Positions 50,301 through 62,600 of a stretch of 64,000 bases of DNA are shown piece after piece. Position numbers and translations under genes: made by a program. Numbering within the stretch: position 1 is the stretch's first letter; every line of letters starts with the position of its first letter. The notes under the pieces are model-generated. The model saw only the letters and a program-made list of their open reading frames with translations, did no database searches and was not told the DNA's origin. This stretch comes from Pithys albifrons albifrons (lineage: Eukaryota > Chordata > Aves > Passeriformes > Thamnophilidae), in assembly GCF_047495875.1 (NCBI RefSeq), contig NC_092464.1, positions 27,436,865-27,500,864 of the forward strand, written 5' to 3'.

Positions 50301-51082
50301 AATTAAAAAATCCAGATTTAGGCATATTTGCCTAAGCAATTCCACACACATGAAAAAACTCTTCTAGAACTAAAGCTAGCTTTGTTAGATGATAGAAATA
50401 TAGCTATTGGGTTTTTTTTCACTACATATGTAGGTAAACTATATGAAGCCAGTTTGCAAGAGTTAATAAAACTCATTAGCACTTTGCATTGCCTCTGCTT
50501 GTTTCATGTATTGTAGCCACACATTTTTAAGCACAAATAATTCTAAAAGCACTGGCTAACTGAGACGACCTGAATAATGGCTGAGTCAATAGTGTGAGGT
50601 AAATAATTGCTCACTTTAGTCTGTATTTCTATTTAGACTCCTCAATCGATAAGATATCTGTGATTAAAAAAAAAAAAGCATCTACCTCAGAGGTAATGAA
50701 AGTAGAAGTAAGGCCCACTAGGCATGTTTAAAGTTGCAACATCAGGGGTCACCAAGAAACCTGTTTTGCTTGTGTAATAGTACTGAAATTTATTATTTGT
50801 ATCTTTCAGCTGTACATTGCATTTCAAACCAAAAAAAAAAAAAAAAGAGAGACCCTCAAGGTCTATACTAAGAAGCATAAGCATTGCCAGTAGGTATGGA
50901 GTTATCTTCAAAATCAGCCTAATTTGACTTAGGTATTAGGTTGGGATTCACTTAAAGTAAAATTTGAACTGTTAGCTACACTCCCTACCCAGTTGGTGGA
51001 GAAAGAGAGGTTCTTCAAAGGACCATAAGACAAATTATGGTAGGACAGATTCAGTTCCCTGTGAAGAGGCCTGTCTCTTTCT

Positions 51083-51291
51083 ATTGAATCATAGGATCAT
51101 AAAGACTGGAAAAGACCTCCAAAATCAGCAAGTCCAACCTTTGACCAATTACCACTATGCCAACTAAACCATGGCACTAAGTGCCGCATACAGTAATTTC
51201 TTGAACACTTCCAGGGATGGTGGCTCCATCATTTCCCTGGGCAGTCCATTACAATGCTTGGCAACCCTCTCAGAGAAGAAAATCTTCCTGA
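51083..51291 (-). mobile_element. CR1 LINE 3' end (minus strand)
   Basis: On plus: TTGAATCATAGGATCATAAAG, GACTGGAAAAGACCTCCAAAA, CAAGTCCAACCTTTGACC, AACTAAACCATGGCACTAAG, CCAGGGATGGTGGCTCCATC and CCCTGGGCAGTCCATTACAA, then AGAGAAGAAAATCTTCCTGAA. These are the reverse complement of the CR1 3' end. It is 5'-truncated to about 210 bp. Confidence 0.92.
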
Positions 51292-52834
51292 ATTGACTAT
51301 AATTGACTACAGAGGAAATCTGAACATCTGACTTAAATTTTCAACTTAGCAAATTTTAGAGGTATGATAGATGAGTCCCACTCCATGTACAGGTATGGAC
51401 TGAGGGTCATCATCATACATCCTGTCCCATTAGCCCTTTACTCCAACAGTGATTATCCTGGCATTATATTGGTACTGATCGAAATGAGTGAAGACATCAG
51501 AATTTGGACTGAAGTGTTTAAAAATTGTTGCAAAGGAGTCCTTGAGAACACTTTAATTTTGTACAGGTCAGTGGGAATTCTTGCCTGATACTTCCAAGAG
51601 ACAATGCAGCGTTATGCTGTCCATAACCCTACTCTGTGTCTAAACAGAACATTTCAGCCCCTAGGTAGTAACAATAGCAGATGCTTATTATATTTAATTA
51701 TTAGCCATCAGCTCTTTGAACTTGTCACCTTCGTCTCTCAGCACCTGCATGATGGATGGCAAAATTCCCATAATTTCAACTTCCATCATTCAGTAAGTAA
51801 AAGGTGAGCATCTGCTAATGCCCACCAGCCCCTCAGGATATATACAACTATCATTATCATTGTTCCTAATGGTGTTTTACACAAAATGAGTTAGGGTGAA
51901 AAAGGCATGCCAGATTATTTTACATATATAAAATGTCAAAGTATTTAATGCTCTGCGTTTGGCAAATTTTAAATATAAAAACATAATACCACTAGAACAC
52001 TTATTATTGCATTTAATATTTATGCAGTGGCATAAATTTACATGTTCTTTTAAATGCTTCTGTATTTTAGACTTGATCTAACACTTTAGTTGAAGGAAAA
52101 ATAGGGAAGCTACAGGAAGCTGTACTTTACCCTATTACCATTGTTATTTCTGCAATTAGAGTTACGTCCATGCCACAAAATGAAGAAAATCCTATTTCAA
52201 ACTGTAAACAAAGAAGGCAAGTTCTCATAATGCCATTAGATAGCTGGTAGGTTCTGCTCAGAGGCAGGACTCTAACTGAAATACAGGACCTACAGGCGTT
52301 GCCCTTGGGACTGATGTAGACTGTTATTACAGCTCTACTGGCATTTAATGCACATCCCTTTAAGACAAAAACCTGTAGTCTCCTTCACTGTGCCACAAGG
52401 AGGAGTTTGGAAGGTTCTTACAGCACAAAAGAGTTTCTTCCAGCTGTCCCCTTTCATGGAGCTCAGCCACAGGGGAAATTTGAGTATTAAGTGCAATACA
52501 TTAGCAACTTTATCACTTGAAATCTGATTTTCTCTCAAAGCATTTTCATAAATTAGGCCAGAATAATGAAGCAGTTAGCATCAGAGTCCTCTGGGAAGCT
52601 TACACACTACTACTTCCATATTATCTCCCAAGGCTACACCCCTAAAGAGATCTCATTGCTGACAGAATACCATATTCCCTTGCCTCATACATGATGTAAA
52701 AATTATTTAGAAAGTCACATCACTTATGTCTTGTAGCACTCAGTAACGGAGCTTAGAATTCATGTTAGTCCAGGGCAAAATGGTGATGCAATGGCACACC
52801 AGCATACTGAAAATACAGTGAGGCCTAAACTAAC
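51292..52834. other. Intergenic DNA, no gene seen
   Basis: Nothing recognised between the two CR1 copies; the exact 5' limit of the next element is uncertain. Confidence 0.5.
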
Positions 52835-53242
52835 CATCAGGTGGTGGGATGGCAATGGCGGTAACTGGAGGTAAGTCTGGAGCGGAGATAAAGCTGTACA
52901 GGGGCGTTCCTGAGTTCAGGAACACCTGAGCAGCAACCAACAAGCCTCATCATGATTTTGGCAGCCAACCGGGAAAGGAGGGACCAGTGCCAGGAACATC
53001 CAAAGAAGATTTAAATGGCTTCATGGAACACGAGTGACACAGAGCGTGGCATGCCAGTGAGGGTCTGGCATGGCACTTGGCATGGCAGATTTCATGGGCA
53101 GGGCAAGCAGGAAGGGCTCCTCTCTGACCATCTGAGACCAGCCAATAGAGTCAGAAAAGACATTCAGTAGCTGGTAAGGAAAAGCACAAAGAAATCCTAC
53201 AGCCCCGGCCTTATTAGCATACTATTTTAAGCTTCCTCAGTT

Positions 53243-53437
53243 ATGGTGTTGCCAAGCCATAAAGCTCCAACCCCTGTAGCTGAACCAGTCATGCCAGAGG
53301 CGTCCAGCCAGCAAGACCTGTTGATAGCAGATGCAGCTCTCAGAGTCACAGGTTGCCAGTGGTGCCTCATGCCTCTTCATGAGGCTGGGGCAGACAAACA
53401 GTTATTTAGCAGAAGTTGTGCTGTGTTGAAGAGCTGA
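53243..53437 (+). pseudogene. CR1 ORF1 N-terminal remnant
   Basis: The ATG at 53243 opens MVLPSHKAPTPVAEP and runs through SSQQDLLIADAAL and DKQLFSRSCAVLKS to a TGA at 53435-53437. This matches the N-terminus of avian CR1 ORF1, an RNA-binding/esterase-like chaperone of the retrotransposition complex. The start is supported by homology and by its position just after the conserved 5'UTR end (CCTCAGTT-ATG). The stop interrupts a reading frame that should continue for several hundred codons. Downstream DNA (to 53690) still shows ORF1-like words, such as the METDSK/GWETV-type region, in shifted frames. Confidence 0.88.
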
Positions 53438-53884
53438 GTTATAAGATGAAGGAGCTATGGGAAAAAGGGAACAGGCTACGTACTATTTGAGTCTATGAGC
53501 AAGACCCATTATCTTCGGAGACTCTGCAGCCTCCAGATTCTTATCAAACCTCCACTGTAGTGGAGAAGCAGATGGACTCAAAACTCTGCAGGGTATTTAG
53601 TCAAGGGCCTGTTATTCAAGGGCCTGTTAAAGGTGAAGACTGGAAGGTGGTCACTATACACACCATGAGGAAGGTTCCTTCACTCGGAATTTGACTAGGA
53701 AGTCTGGTACCTACTACAAAGGTATGAAGCTCTGGAACTAGAAGGCAAGACAACTGATGAGAAGGGTGAAGGTACTTCTGGGATAGAGGGGCCTCTTAAA
53801 ACAACACCTGTTCCCTGCATCAAGACCTCCTTTGTTAACAGGAAAAGGATATTTTTAATAATAGACTTCCTTCTAAGGGTTACA

Positions 53885-54297
53885 GAGGGCCCAATATGCA
53901 GACCAGACACAATTCCCAGGGAAGTCTGCATTCTCCCAGTGACTTGCGTAAGGGACATTACTCCAGTCTAGTAAAGGCTTCTGATTACTATCCAATAATG
54001 GCTGTTCAAGCTGTCAGCAAAGAAATAACAAAGAGAAGTCTGAGGGTAACCAAAAGAGACTTCAAGGCCCTTGAATTATTGGTAGAGGGATCAGGAGCAC
54101 AGACAGTGATTTCCTTGATCCTTCCAGTAACAAGGAATAATACTTATAGAAATAGTCAGATCCATCAGGTCAGTGCTCAGCTCCCAAGTTGGTGTAAAAG
54201 GAAAAACTTTAGGATTTTTGACCATGGAATGACCTCAACAGCTCGTCTACTGACACCTGACAGGATGCACCTACCTCAGAGGAGAGAACGAGTTTAA
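53885..54297 (+). pseudogene. CR1 ORF1 C-terminal remnant (SGNH/esterase-like)
   Basis: A frame open from 53896 to 54297 holds the C-terminal half of CR1 ORF1. Visible blocks are PSDLRKGHYSS, SDYYPIMAVQ, TKRDFKALELLVEGSGAQ, LILPVTRNNTYRN, WCKRKNFRIFDHGM and the terminal LLTPDRMHLPQRRERV. The D-x-x-H of SGNH enzymes is present as DRMH. No G-x-N-D block is seen where one might expect it, but some avian CR1 lineages seem to lack it too, so I do not read this as a copy-specific loss. The frame is separated from the ORF1 start by frameshifts and a stop, so no complete protein can be made. Confidence 0.88.
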
Positions 54298-54545
54298 GCA
54301 CAGGAGCTAGTAAGGGCTTATAGATAGAGCTTTAAACTTACTTTGAAGTAAGAAGAGGCCAAAATCAGGCTCACCAATGATGAGCAATGGGATGATTTGC
54401 CAAAACTTGAGGACAGAAGCACTAATGTGATCCCTCAACCTGCCTGCAGCATGTTATCCACAATGTACTACACCTGAAATGTTTCTACACTAATGCATGT
54501 AGCATGAGAAGAAAACAAGAGAATCTGGAAACTTTGGTCCAGCCC

Positions 54546-54840
54546 AAGAGATTTGCCATCACTGCCACAAGTGAAATGTAGCCAGGGTAAGTCCAGTGTC
54601 TGGAGTGTCCTGATGGGTGGTTACAAGCTCTTCAGGAGGGATAGGCAGGGCAGAAGAGGAGTGGCACTGTGTGTAATAGAAGGTTAGAATGTATGGAGCT
54701 CACAGTTGGCAATGGTGCAGTTGAGAGCCTCTGGTAAGAGTCAAGGGGCAAACAAGTAATTTGGATGTCATTATGAGAGTCTACTATAGAGCTTCCAGCC
54801 AGGAGAGCTAGAGGTAGAAGTAGAGGATGAGCAGGCACTG
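54546..54840 (+). pseudogene. CR1 ORF2 endonuclease N-terminal remnant
   Basis: After the inter-ORF spacer (GCATGTAGCATGAGAAGAAA-like block near 54497), AGATTTGCCATCACTGCCAC corresponds to the 'DIIGITET' start of the CR1 APE endonuclease. GGGTGGTTACAAGCTCTTCA, GGGATAGGCAGGGCAGAAGA and GTCTACTATAGAGCTTCCAGCC follow the next ~90 codons. It then ends abruptly at the internal deletion. Frameshifted and non-functional. Confidence 0.78.
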
Positions 54841-55060
54841 ATCTCTTCTCTGTGGTGACCAGGGACAGAATCTGAGGCAATGGCCTGAATTTGTGTCAGG
54901 GGAGGTTTAGGTTCGATATTAGGACAAAGTTCTTCACAAAAGGGTAATTGGGCGTGGGAACAGCCTCCCCAGAGAAGTGGTCACAGCACCGAGCCTGAGA
55001 GAGTTCAAGCAGCATTTGCACAATGCTCTCAGGCACAGAGTGTGACTTTTGGGGATGGTC

Positions 55061-58000
55061 AAAAATGAAAAATGTATTCGTCTTCTGCAGTATTTCAGTC
55101 ATGCTTTGTCTTGCCTCACATAAGAAGCTGAATGCAAGGTTTGATTTTTGAACTCTGTAATGTGGTCCATTCATTTTAGTATCCCTAAACCGGGAGTTTT
55201 CAGAGTATTCTAATTTAATAAATTTATTTTCCTGTGTTGCTTAGTTCTCTGAAGATCCCCAAGAAATCCAAATGTAATCTCCAAATAAATGACAAAGAAT
55301 CTAATTTTTTCCACAGTATAGTTTTGTGCTGGTAGATATCTCATACTAACCTAGAGTATATAGATAGACTTGCAGTTTAAAATTTAATGTTTTTTTTTCC
55401 TGTGTCTGGCTGCATGATTTAAAGTTATAATTTTTTTCAGCAGTTTTTCTACCCATCTTTCCCTGCTACTGCTGAGTCAGAGAGTTCATACTGCTTAATT
55501 GAAAATGGAGTGACAAGTCTTCACACCCTGATCAAAAGCCAAGAAGAGTCAATGGAAAGACATCCTTTGACTTCTTTTAATTTAGAAAGCTGTACCAAAA
55601 GCTTTATGTATATTCAAAGCATATTTATTAACATCATTTAAAACTCATTCTCAAATCCCACTATCACACAATTTTAGCTAGGCATAGAAATGGAGACCTT
55701 TAGTCCTCCTTGGCTAAGAAACTATTCTTATATTTTCTCTTGGTTTTGCTGACCTTATTTTTAGAAAAGTAATTATATTGTGGTTAGAAATATTTGCCTT
55801 TAAGAAAAATAAAATCTCTCAGATTTCTTCAAAGTACCGACAGAGTAGCAGCACGCTAGTGCTTGAGAGCCTGATGCAAGAATTGAAATGAGGTCCTTTA
55901 CCAGTCAACTGCTGGACCTGTTTGCCCTTTTTCAAGTCAGCAGCCTGGGAGCATCACTGATATTACTTTGCCAGCCCATTGAGTAGGTCACCACTGAACT
56001 GTAGAATGCCCTATATACTTCCTGTATGCACTGTCAGACACCCACTGGCCTCTAGTCAAGACACCTGGGCATAAGGCCCATGAGGAGAGTCAGAATTAGG
56101 CAACCTAAAAATCCTACCACAGTGGTAGAGTTCTCAGAAAAGATATTCATTATCCTTTTGATATTATAAAGGGTTCAAATGAGATCATGAAAAGGATGCA
56201 GAAAAAATACTTAGGTTTGTGAGAAACAAAGAAAGAGAAAGGTTGCAAAAGGATGAAGCGAGATTTCTGATCATTCACAACAAAAACCATCTTCATACAG
56301 ATCATGGCTTTCACCATCTGAGAACTGACAGAAAGTGAAAGCATTATTGTCCCATTTTCAAACAGTAGAGCTAGATGACAATGTGACTAAAATAAATTAA
56401 TCAAATGTCATTAACAATATTAACCATTACATTTTTTTACAGTTGTGGCACTTTATGCTATAGAAATACAGCTGTCCAAGGCTCTTCATAGGCAAACAAC
56501 TGCAACAGGCTCAGCTGTGAGAGACTTTTGTAGAAAGAAAGGCCCATAACTGGTGAGTTACTGTGGCCACTCTAGTTAATATCATTGTAGATATGCTTTC
56601 CTGTGAATAAATTCTGCACTGCTTAGCAAATGCTTATCTGACTTTTGGTCACCTGTGAAATAAAATAAAAAAGAGAAAAAGCAAGAAGAGTAGAGGACAA
56701 AATGTATTTTTGTGTACAAGTATATACAGTAGGGGATTGCCTTGATCCCTTTTTGGGTTCTTTTAATGCAAAACCCTGAGGCATCTTAGCATCTAGAATG
56801 GAATAAGCAGATGTTTTCCTGGGTTTATTTATGTGTATAACAGAACTTCATTAATTTGTACCCATGCATGGGAAAACACATTGGAAATAATAGAGTAAAT
56901 GATCACTGTAGACCAGAATTTTATTCATTTATTTTCTAATTGTCATTTGTTTCCAGCTATTTGTTGCAATACATCATTATACTGTTACTGTTATTTATAT
57001 TAGTACTGTTGCCAGCTCACCAGAAGTCAGTTCTTAAAAAAAAATCCAAACCAAAACCAGTATTCTTATTAAAAGGATATATGGGTGCCCAGAAACACAC
57101 AATGACTAATAAGTTAAAGAATCCTTTCTAGTACATAAGTCATTTTTACAAAGTCATTAGGAAAATGAAGGTTCAAAAGTATGTTGTTCAGATGTCAAAC
57201 ACACTAATTAAATGCTTTGGAGAACAGAATGTAAAGTAATGTCATAGTAATACTAAGTCTCAGTAAATCTCTGTTTCTGTATCTTTAGTGGGATATAAGA
57301 AAGTCATAGCTATTGTATTAGGCTGAAAGTGTACTTCTTCAAAACACAATTTATTTTAGGCACTATCTACTTATATATATACCCATAAGTGAAATATTAC
57401 AGAGGTTCCCACTTTGACCAGCAGCTAACACATCCACTCACCAATACTTGAAATTTTGCAAAAAGTGCTTAGCCACCAAAGTTTTTGTTCAATGATTACA
57501 GACTTTGCAACCAAATTTGAACCCCAGTCACTTTTACATGGAGCAGAAATAGTTGAACATACTGCCAATCCTCCAAACTCTTCTGAGTGACATGACCAAT
57601 ATAAGCATAAACCCATCTTGACTCTTAGAGTGACTCCAGATAGCTGTCCAGTCCATGAACAGAAGATTTAGGAGACCTGCTCTTTTAGCACAAGTTACTA
57701 TCCTTGTTCCTGGCAGTTAAAGCTAATATGCACACCTATAACTTGGAGTGGCTTAGGAAGTGGTGCACGTTTGCCATTGTTACCTCTCCTTTGGACACAG
57801 TAGCCTCTGACAAAAAAAAAAAAAAAAACAAAAAAAACCCCAAAACAAACCAGAGGGTATGTTTGAGAGCAATAACCTCTTTATCATTTCACCAGTGGCC
57901 ACTTGAAGGCAACCTTCAAGGTCTACAAGCTCTATAAATTTTTTTTCGATATAGCTTTCTAGTTCACTTAAAATAAATCCAACTGGTTTTTGTCCTTTAA

Positions 58001-58789
58001 TATTATACATATTTTATGTATTCTACTAAATCATGTCTGAAGGCTATTGGAAGTTGAAAATTCTTTCAGAAAAGCATCCTCTTCAACATATGCTACATTT
58101 TTCTATACTTGCGTAAGTCAGATAGCCTGGAAAACATAACATCTGTACAAAGATTTATCAGGCCTTCAAAATTATTTTTCCTTTTTTTTTTTTTAAAGAG
58201 CTAAACAGTACAAGTGAAAGTAAGTTTTGTAAAGTTTAAGTACTTAATGGTTTTGAAAATGAGAAACAGAAATTTCATTTCAAGGAAAAAAAGATAGAAG
58301 TTTTATTTTTAAATCAGTCTAAGTATTTACAGCTTCTGAGTGAATTTCAAAAGATTTGTCCAGAAATCAGATTTATTTTCAAAGCTATTACTGTCAGAAA
58401 TCAACAATTTTCTTGAGTGAAGAATGCATAAACTAGCCACACAGAGCTGAAATGCTAGCAAGAACTCTAGATACTGTCTCATATAGAGACTTTCTGGCTA
58501 TATTCTATCTTCTTTAGGTAGTTCCCATAGGCACCACAGCACCTGAAGACCAAATGTTTAGCACTGGGCCAATCTCCATTGTCTACATTTCTTTTTCAAA
58601 TCCAGCTATAGGTTTTAAAACCAAAATTAAAATAAGATCATCTAATCATCTGAGTCATAGAAAAAGTCATGGGATACACAGTATTTGTTCTTACATTGAT
58701 TGAAATAATTTGCATCTGTCTAAAATCTAACTTCTGTTTAAAAGGTATCTTTTAAAAAACATATACTGTGTCTAAACTGAATAACATCA
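55061..58789. other. AT-rich intergenic DNA, no gene seen
   Basis: No gene or interspersed repeat recognised. It includes an A-rich low-complexity tract at 57811-57850. Confidence 0.55.
57811..57850. repeat. A-rich low-complexity tract
   Basis: Poly-A broken by a few C residues; no mobile element body is attached. Confidence 0.85.
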
Positions 58790-59344
58790 TGTCATGGGGC
58801 AGCTTAGCCCCACACAGCTACTCGCTCACTCCCCTTAAGTGCAGTGGAGGAGGAAATCAGAAAAGTAAAAGTAGAAAACTCATGGGTTGAGATAAAGACG
58901 GCTTAATAAATAAAGCAAAAGCCACATGCACAAGCAAATCAAAACAAGGAATTCATTTGCAACTCCCATAGGCAGGCAGGTATTCAGCCATCCCCAAGAG
59001 AGCAGGGCTCCATCATGTGTAACCATCACTTGGGAAGACAAGCACCATCACTCCAAAGGTCCATTCCTTATTCTCCACAGTTTAGATGCTGATCATGATG
59101 CCATATGATATGGAACATCCCTTTGGTCAGTTGGGGTCAGCTGTCTCGATTGTGTTCCCTCACAATTCCTTGTGTGCTCCCACTCTCCTCACTGGTGGGA
59201 GAGGGTGAGGAGAGAACAAGCTTTGGCTCTGTTGTAAGCACTTCTCAGCAGTAACAAAAACATCCCTGTTTCCAGCAAAAATCTAAAAGACAGCCCCATA
59301 CTACTCTGGAGGAAATGAACTTTATCTGAGCCAAACTCAGCACA
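58790..59344 (-). mobile_element. Solo LTR of avian ERVL type (minus strand)
   Basis: The 555-bp element has plus-strand ends TGTCATGGGGCAGC...CAAACTCAGCACA, that is TG...CA on the minus strand. Family blocks, read on plus: CCACACAGCTACTCGCTCAC, ACTCATGGGTTGAGATAAAG, GGCAGGCAGGTATTCAGCCA, CATCCCTTTGGTCAGTTGGG, CAGCAGTAACAAAAACATCC and AACTTTATCTGAGCC. The flanks CATCA (58785-58789) and CATCT (59345-59349) look like a 5-bp duplication with one change. The TATA region (family form TATATAAACTG) reads ATCTAAACTG, so the promoter has decayed. It belongs to the same broad family as the copy at 7843-8291 but is more complete. No internal ERV sequence remains. Confidence 0.9.
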
Positions 59345-61902
59345 CATCTACAGATGGAGAATCTGCTCAGCAGTTTCTTCCCATGATTAATCACTTGCTT
59401 TGTGCTTTACTTCTTAGCATCTGCCTGGCACTAACTACCAGCCCAGTGGTTCTTGCTACACATCTCCTTGCTGAAAGTCATATCTTTTTCCTTGAAAGAG
59501 TGTTATCCACTGCATTATCTTTTCTGTGGGAAGTTAATAATTGCAAGTTTTTAAGTCCATATGATGGGAGCTTTTCCAGCTTTCACATCAATTCTGTGGC
59601 TCTTTCTAAGTCCTTGCTAGTTTTTAAATCTGTCTAGAAGCATCTAGTCTTAGCTTCCTCAGTGCATGTGAGCTATCCATTAGCCATCTGCTTATGAATC
59701 TTGGAACTATATCAGAGCTCTTTCCCATGGCAGTGCCATTGGAAATCTGGGAATCATAATCTACTCCAAGATCATCACTTCCCAAGACTCATATAATCTC
59801 CTTGTTCTTCAAGATGTAATTTTGAAAACAAACTTCTGCATTTTTTTAATTCAGTAGAATAACCGGGTACCCAGTTTACCAGCCATTGAGTAACCTGCTC
59901 TTAGCATTATTTCCCATCTCAATGTTCCCTTTACTATTAATACTACTAGAGCAGCATACCACTTCCAAAGAGATATTTCATACTGACACTTGTTTTTTAA
60001 AGACCTGTTGGTCATATATTTTAAACCCATATGTTACTGATACCTTATATTGCTGCAGGTTCTTTAGTTAGATAAAAAAAGGTAATCATTGTCCATATTA
60101 TCAGGATAAACATATATACTATTTTCAAATACAGTTATAATGTTAGCACACAAATATGTTTATTTGATGAGACCTATTGTCTAAAACCCCAATGTTGTCT
60201 ATCATTATGTCCTTAGCTTTAAAGACTTTATGAAATTAATTGTGCTTCATCTTTTCTATTATTTTTCTACACATAGTGACACATCAATTTTACATTCACG
60301 CAGTATCAACATTCTCAGACATACCTAATCTTAGAAGGACTCCTATATTTAATAATTATTAATACTGTCAGTCCAGAAACATCCTTAGAATTGAAGATAT
60401 CTTTTAGATATTCCTTCACAACCAAGGAGCCAGAAAATACTTGTCTGCTACATTACAGTTGTTTCTTTGCACTCAGATTCGTTGAATACTTAGACCTTGT
60501 CTGTCTCCTTACTAATAATTTTGTCATTTCCAGTATAAGATAGATTTGTTTCTTCCTCTTGAACAATTTCTTTCTTTTCCTGCTATTGCTATGGATCCCG
60601 GTGTTCCTGATACTTATTTTCAACTTTGACTATGGTTATCTCATAAGAGAATGCTATTTCTTCAATGTCTTTATCTTCCTTTGTTATCTTTCTCTACAAA
60701 TATTCACAATTTTCTGTTTAATATCATTCCTTCTGGTCAATTTTTTAGAGAATACACAGAGGTTATTTAGAAATAAATGCATGCTCTCACATTAGCCAAA
60801 GATAATTGGTATAAGGAAACAAAGTGTCAATCCTTTTTAGGACCAGTTGTGTGTCTTCCCAGCTGGGAGTAATTAGCAGCAGTAGGAGAAAAGATGTAGA
60901 GACAGGAAGAAATATTTCTTTTTTTCATCCATTTCCCTCACGTGCATTCTTTCCTCTGAGACCAGGAGAGAACTTTCCAAGGTACCAGCCTCCTCTGGGG
61001 TTTCAAATCTTTCAGGTCCAAGTAGAAACCTCTCATTTCTTCTTCTTCAGAGACTGATACCTTTTTCTGCCCGAATCTAATACAACTATTACTTAATTTC
61101 TCAAGCTGAAATTTTATGAGTACCAAAACTACATTGAATGTTTAAATGCTTTATGGCACAGAAATACTTTACCAGAGTTCAGAAGCCTGAACAGACATTT
61201 CGAAAAAGAAGCCTGCAGTTTATTCACATGGATAAATTACTAATTTTTGCTTCATCTGTATGGAAATGAAATCTAGTTTATTTTTTTTATGTAATATATA
61301 CAAAATAAGAAGAGAAAAAAATTGCTAATTACCAGAGTAAAACTTCATCAATTCTCATGATTCAATGTATGAGAGTTCACATATTTTTTTAACTGAAAAT
61401 CTTTCTTCCACCCATGAGAAAGATACCAATTTCTGCAGTTTCATCTCTCACCGCCTAGTTACCCACCTTCAATTGCAATCCCTGGTACTTTTATGCCTCA
61501 TAAAAATTGTAAGCACCTTGGAGCACAAATAAGTCAGTTTAATTTGTCTATATTGCATCATTCTTTCCTAAGGCACTGAATGAATAATGTATGGTAATTT
61601 ATAACAAAGGTATTTGTAAGTCAGAGGTCTTGATAGCAGGCCAGTGAATAGAAAAGCAAGAAAAGCTAAAGAATCTTTCTTCCTTAAAATAGGGTGGTGT
61701 TAGTGGCTAACATATGATTTTGTTCATAAGTACTTGGTATGAGAATGCTGACCCTTTGAAAAGTACTTTCTCCAAAGCTGTGGAAGCTGGCTGCACCATC
61801 TGAACTTATACAGAGCTTCACAAATGCACTGTAGAGAATAACCAGGCTAACTAGGCCAACAAACGCATCCTACAGAGCAATGTCTAAAACTAAAATGACA
61901 TT
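59345..61902. other. AT-rich intergenic DNA, no gene seen
   Basis: No coding region, RNA gene or recognised repeat. Frames at 59383-59637 and 60559-60795 are hydrophobic but match no known family. Confidence 0.55.
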
Positions 61903-62600
61903 ATAGGATCATAGAATGGCTTGCGTTAGAAGAGACTTTAAAGATCATGTAGTTCCAACACCCCTGCCCTGGACAGGGACATCTTCCATTGGCCCAGATT
62001 TCTCAGAGCTCTGTCCAATCTGGCCTTGAACACTTCCGTGGATGGGGCAGCCACAGCTTCCCTGAGCAACCTGTTCCTACTCCTTACCACTCTCACAGTA
62101 AAGAATTCTTTCCTAATAAGTAATCTAAACCCACTCTCAGTCTAAAACCATTTCCCCTCATCCTGTCACTACAGGCTCTTGTAAACAGTCTCTCTCTATC
62201 TTTTTTGTAGGCTCCCTTCAGGTACTGGAAGGCTGCAATTAGGTCATGCCAAAGCCTTCTCTTTTCCAGGCTGAATGATCCCAATTCTCTCAGCTTTCCC
62301 TCCTAGGAGAGGTGCTTCATCTCTCTAATCATCTTGGTGGCATCCTCCAGGCTTACTCCAACAGGTCATCTTTCCTGTGCTGAGGACCCCAGAACTGGAT
62401 GCAGCACTGCAGGTGGGGTTTCACTAGAGTAGAACAAAGGGACAGAATCACCTCCTTCAACCTGCTGGCCACAATGCTTTTGATGCAGCTCAGCTTTCTG
62501 AGCTGCAAGTGCACATTGTAACTCACATCCACCCATCAGCATCCCCAAATACTTCTTGGCAGGTCTGCTCTGTCTGCTCGTCCCACAGCCTGTAATGTTT
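61903..62600 (-). mobile_element. CR1 LINE, long 3' fragment (minus strand)
   Basis: On plus it starts with the reversed terminus ATAGGATCATAGAATGGCTT, then AAAGATCATGTAGTTCCAAC, CCTGGACAGGGACATCTTCC, TGGCCTTGAACACTTCC and AGTAAAGAATTCTTTCC. It continues through CTTCAGGTACTGGAAGGC, GACCCCAGAACTGGATGC, GCACTGCAGGTGGGGTTTCAC and CCCAAATACTTCTTGGC to about 62600. At close to 700 bp it is the longest 3'UTR-only CR1 copy in the window. The minus frames at 62093-62548 lie in the CR1 3'UTR and do not encode ORF2. Confidence 0.94.

Larger units (their letters stand above)
39091..51082. other. 12-kb stretch with no gene and no recognised interspersed repeat
   Basis: I found no LINE, SINE or LTR signature, no convincing exon and no RNA gene. 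Frames up to 113 codons (40124-40465 plus) show no domain. Low-complexity A/C tracts lie at 41072-41127 and 41225-41318, and a short perfect hairpin at 44371-44398. Absence of repeats over such a length is unusual beside the rest of the window and could mean constrained non-coding DNA. Confidence 0.5.
52835..55060 (+). mobile_element. CR1 LINE with 5'UTR and ORF1, internally deleted (plus strand)
   Basis: A rare CR1 copy that keeps its 5' half. The order is: GC-richer 5'UTR (about 52835-53242; GGCATGGCAGATTTCATGGG, GGGCAAGCAGGAAGGGCTCC, ATTTTAAGCTTCCTCAGTTA); ORF1 from the ATG at 53243; the SGNH-like part of ORF1 (about 53880-54300); and the start of the ORF2 endonuclease (about 54546-54835). 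There is then an abrupt jump at about 54840-54850 into the 3'UTR (GGTGACCAGGGACAGAATCT, TCAGGGGAGGTTTAGGTTCG, AGAAGTGGTCACAGCACCGA). The rest of the endonuclease and all of RT are missing. The final 3' bases (after TGTGACTTTTGGGGATGG) are also lost. Confidence 0.92.
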
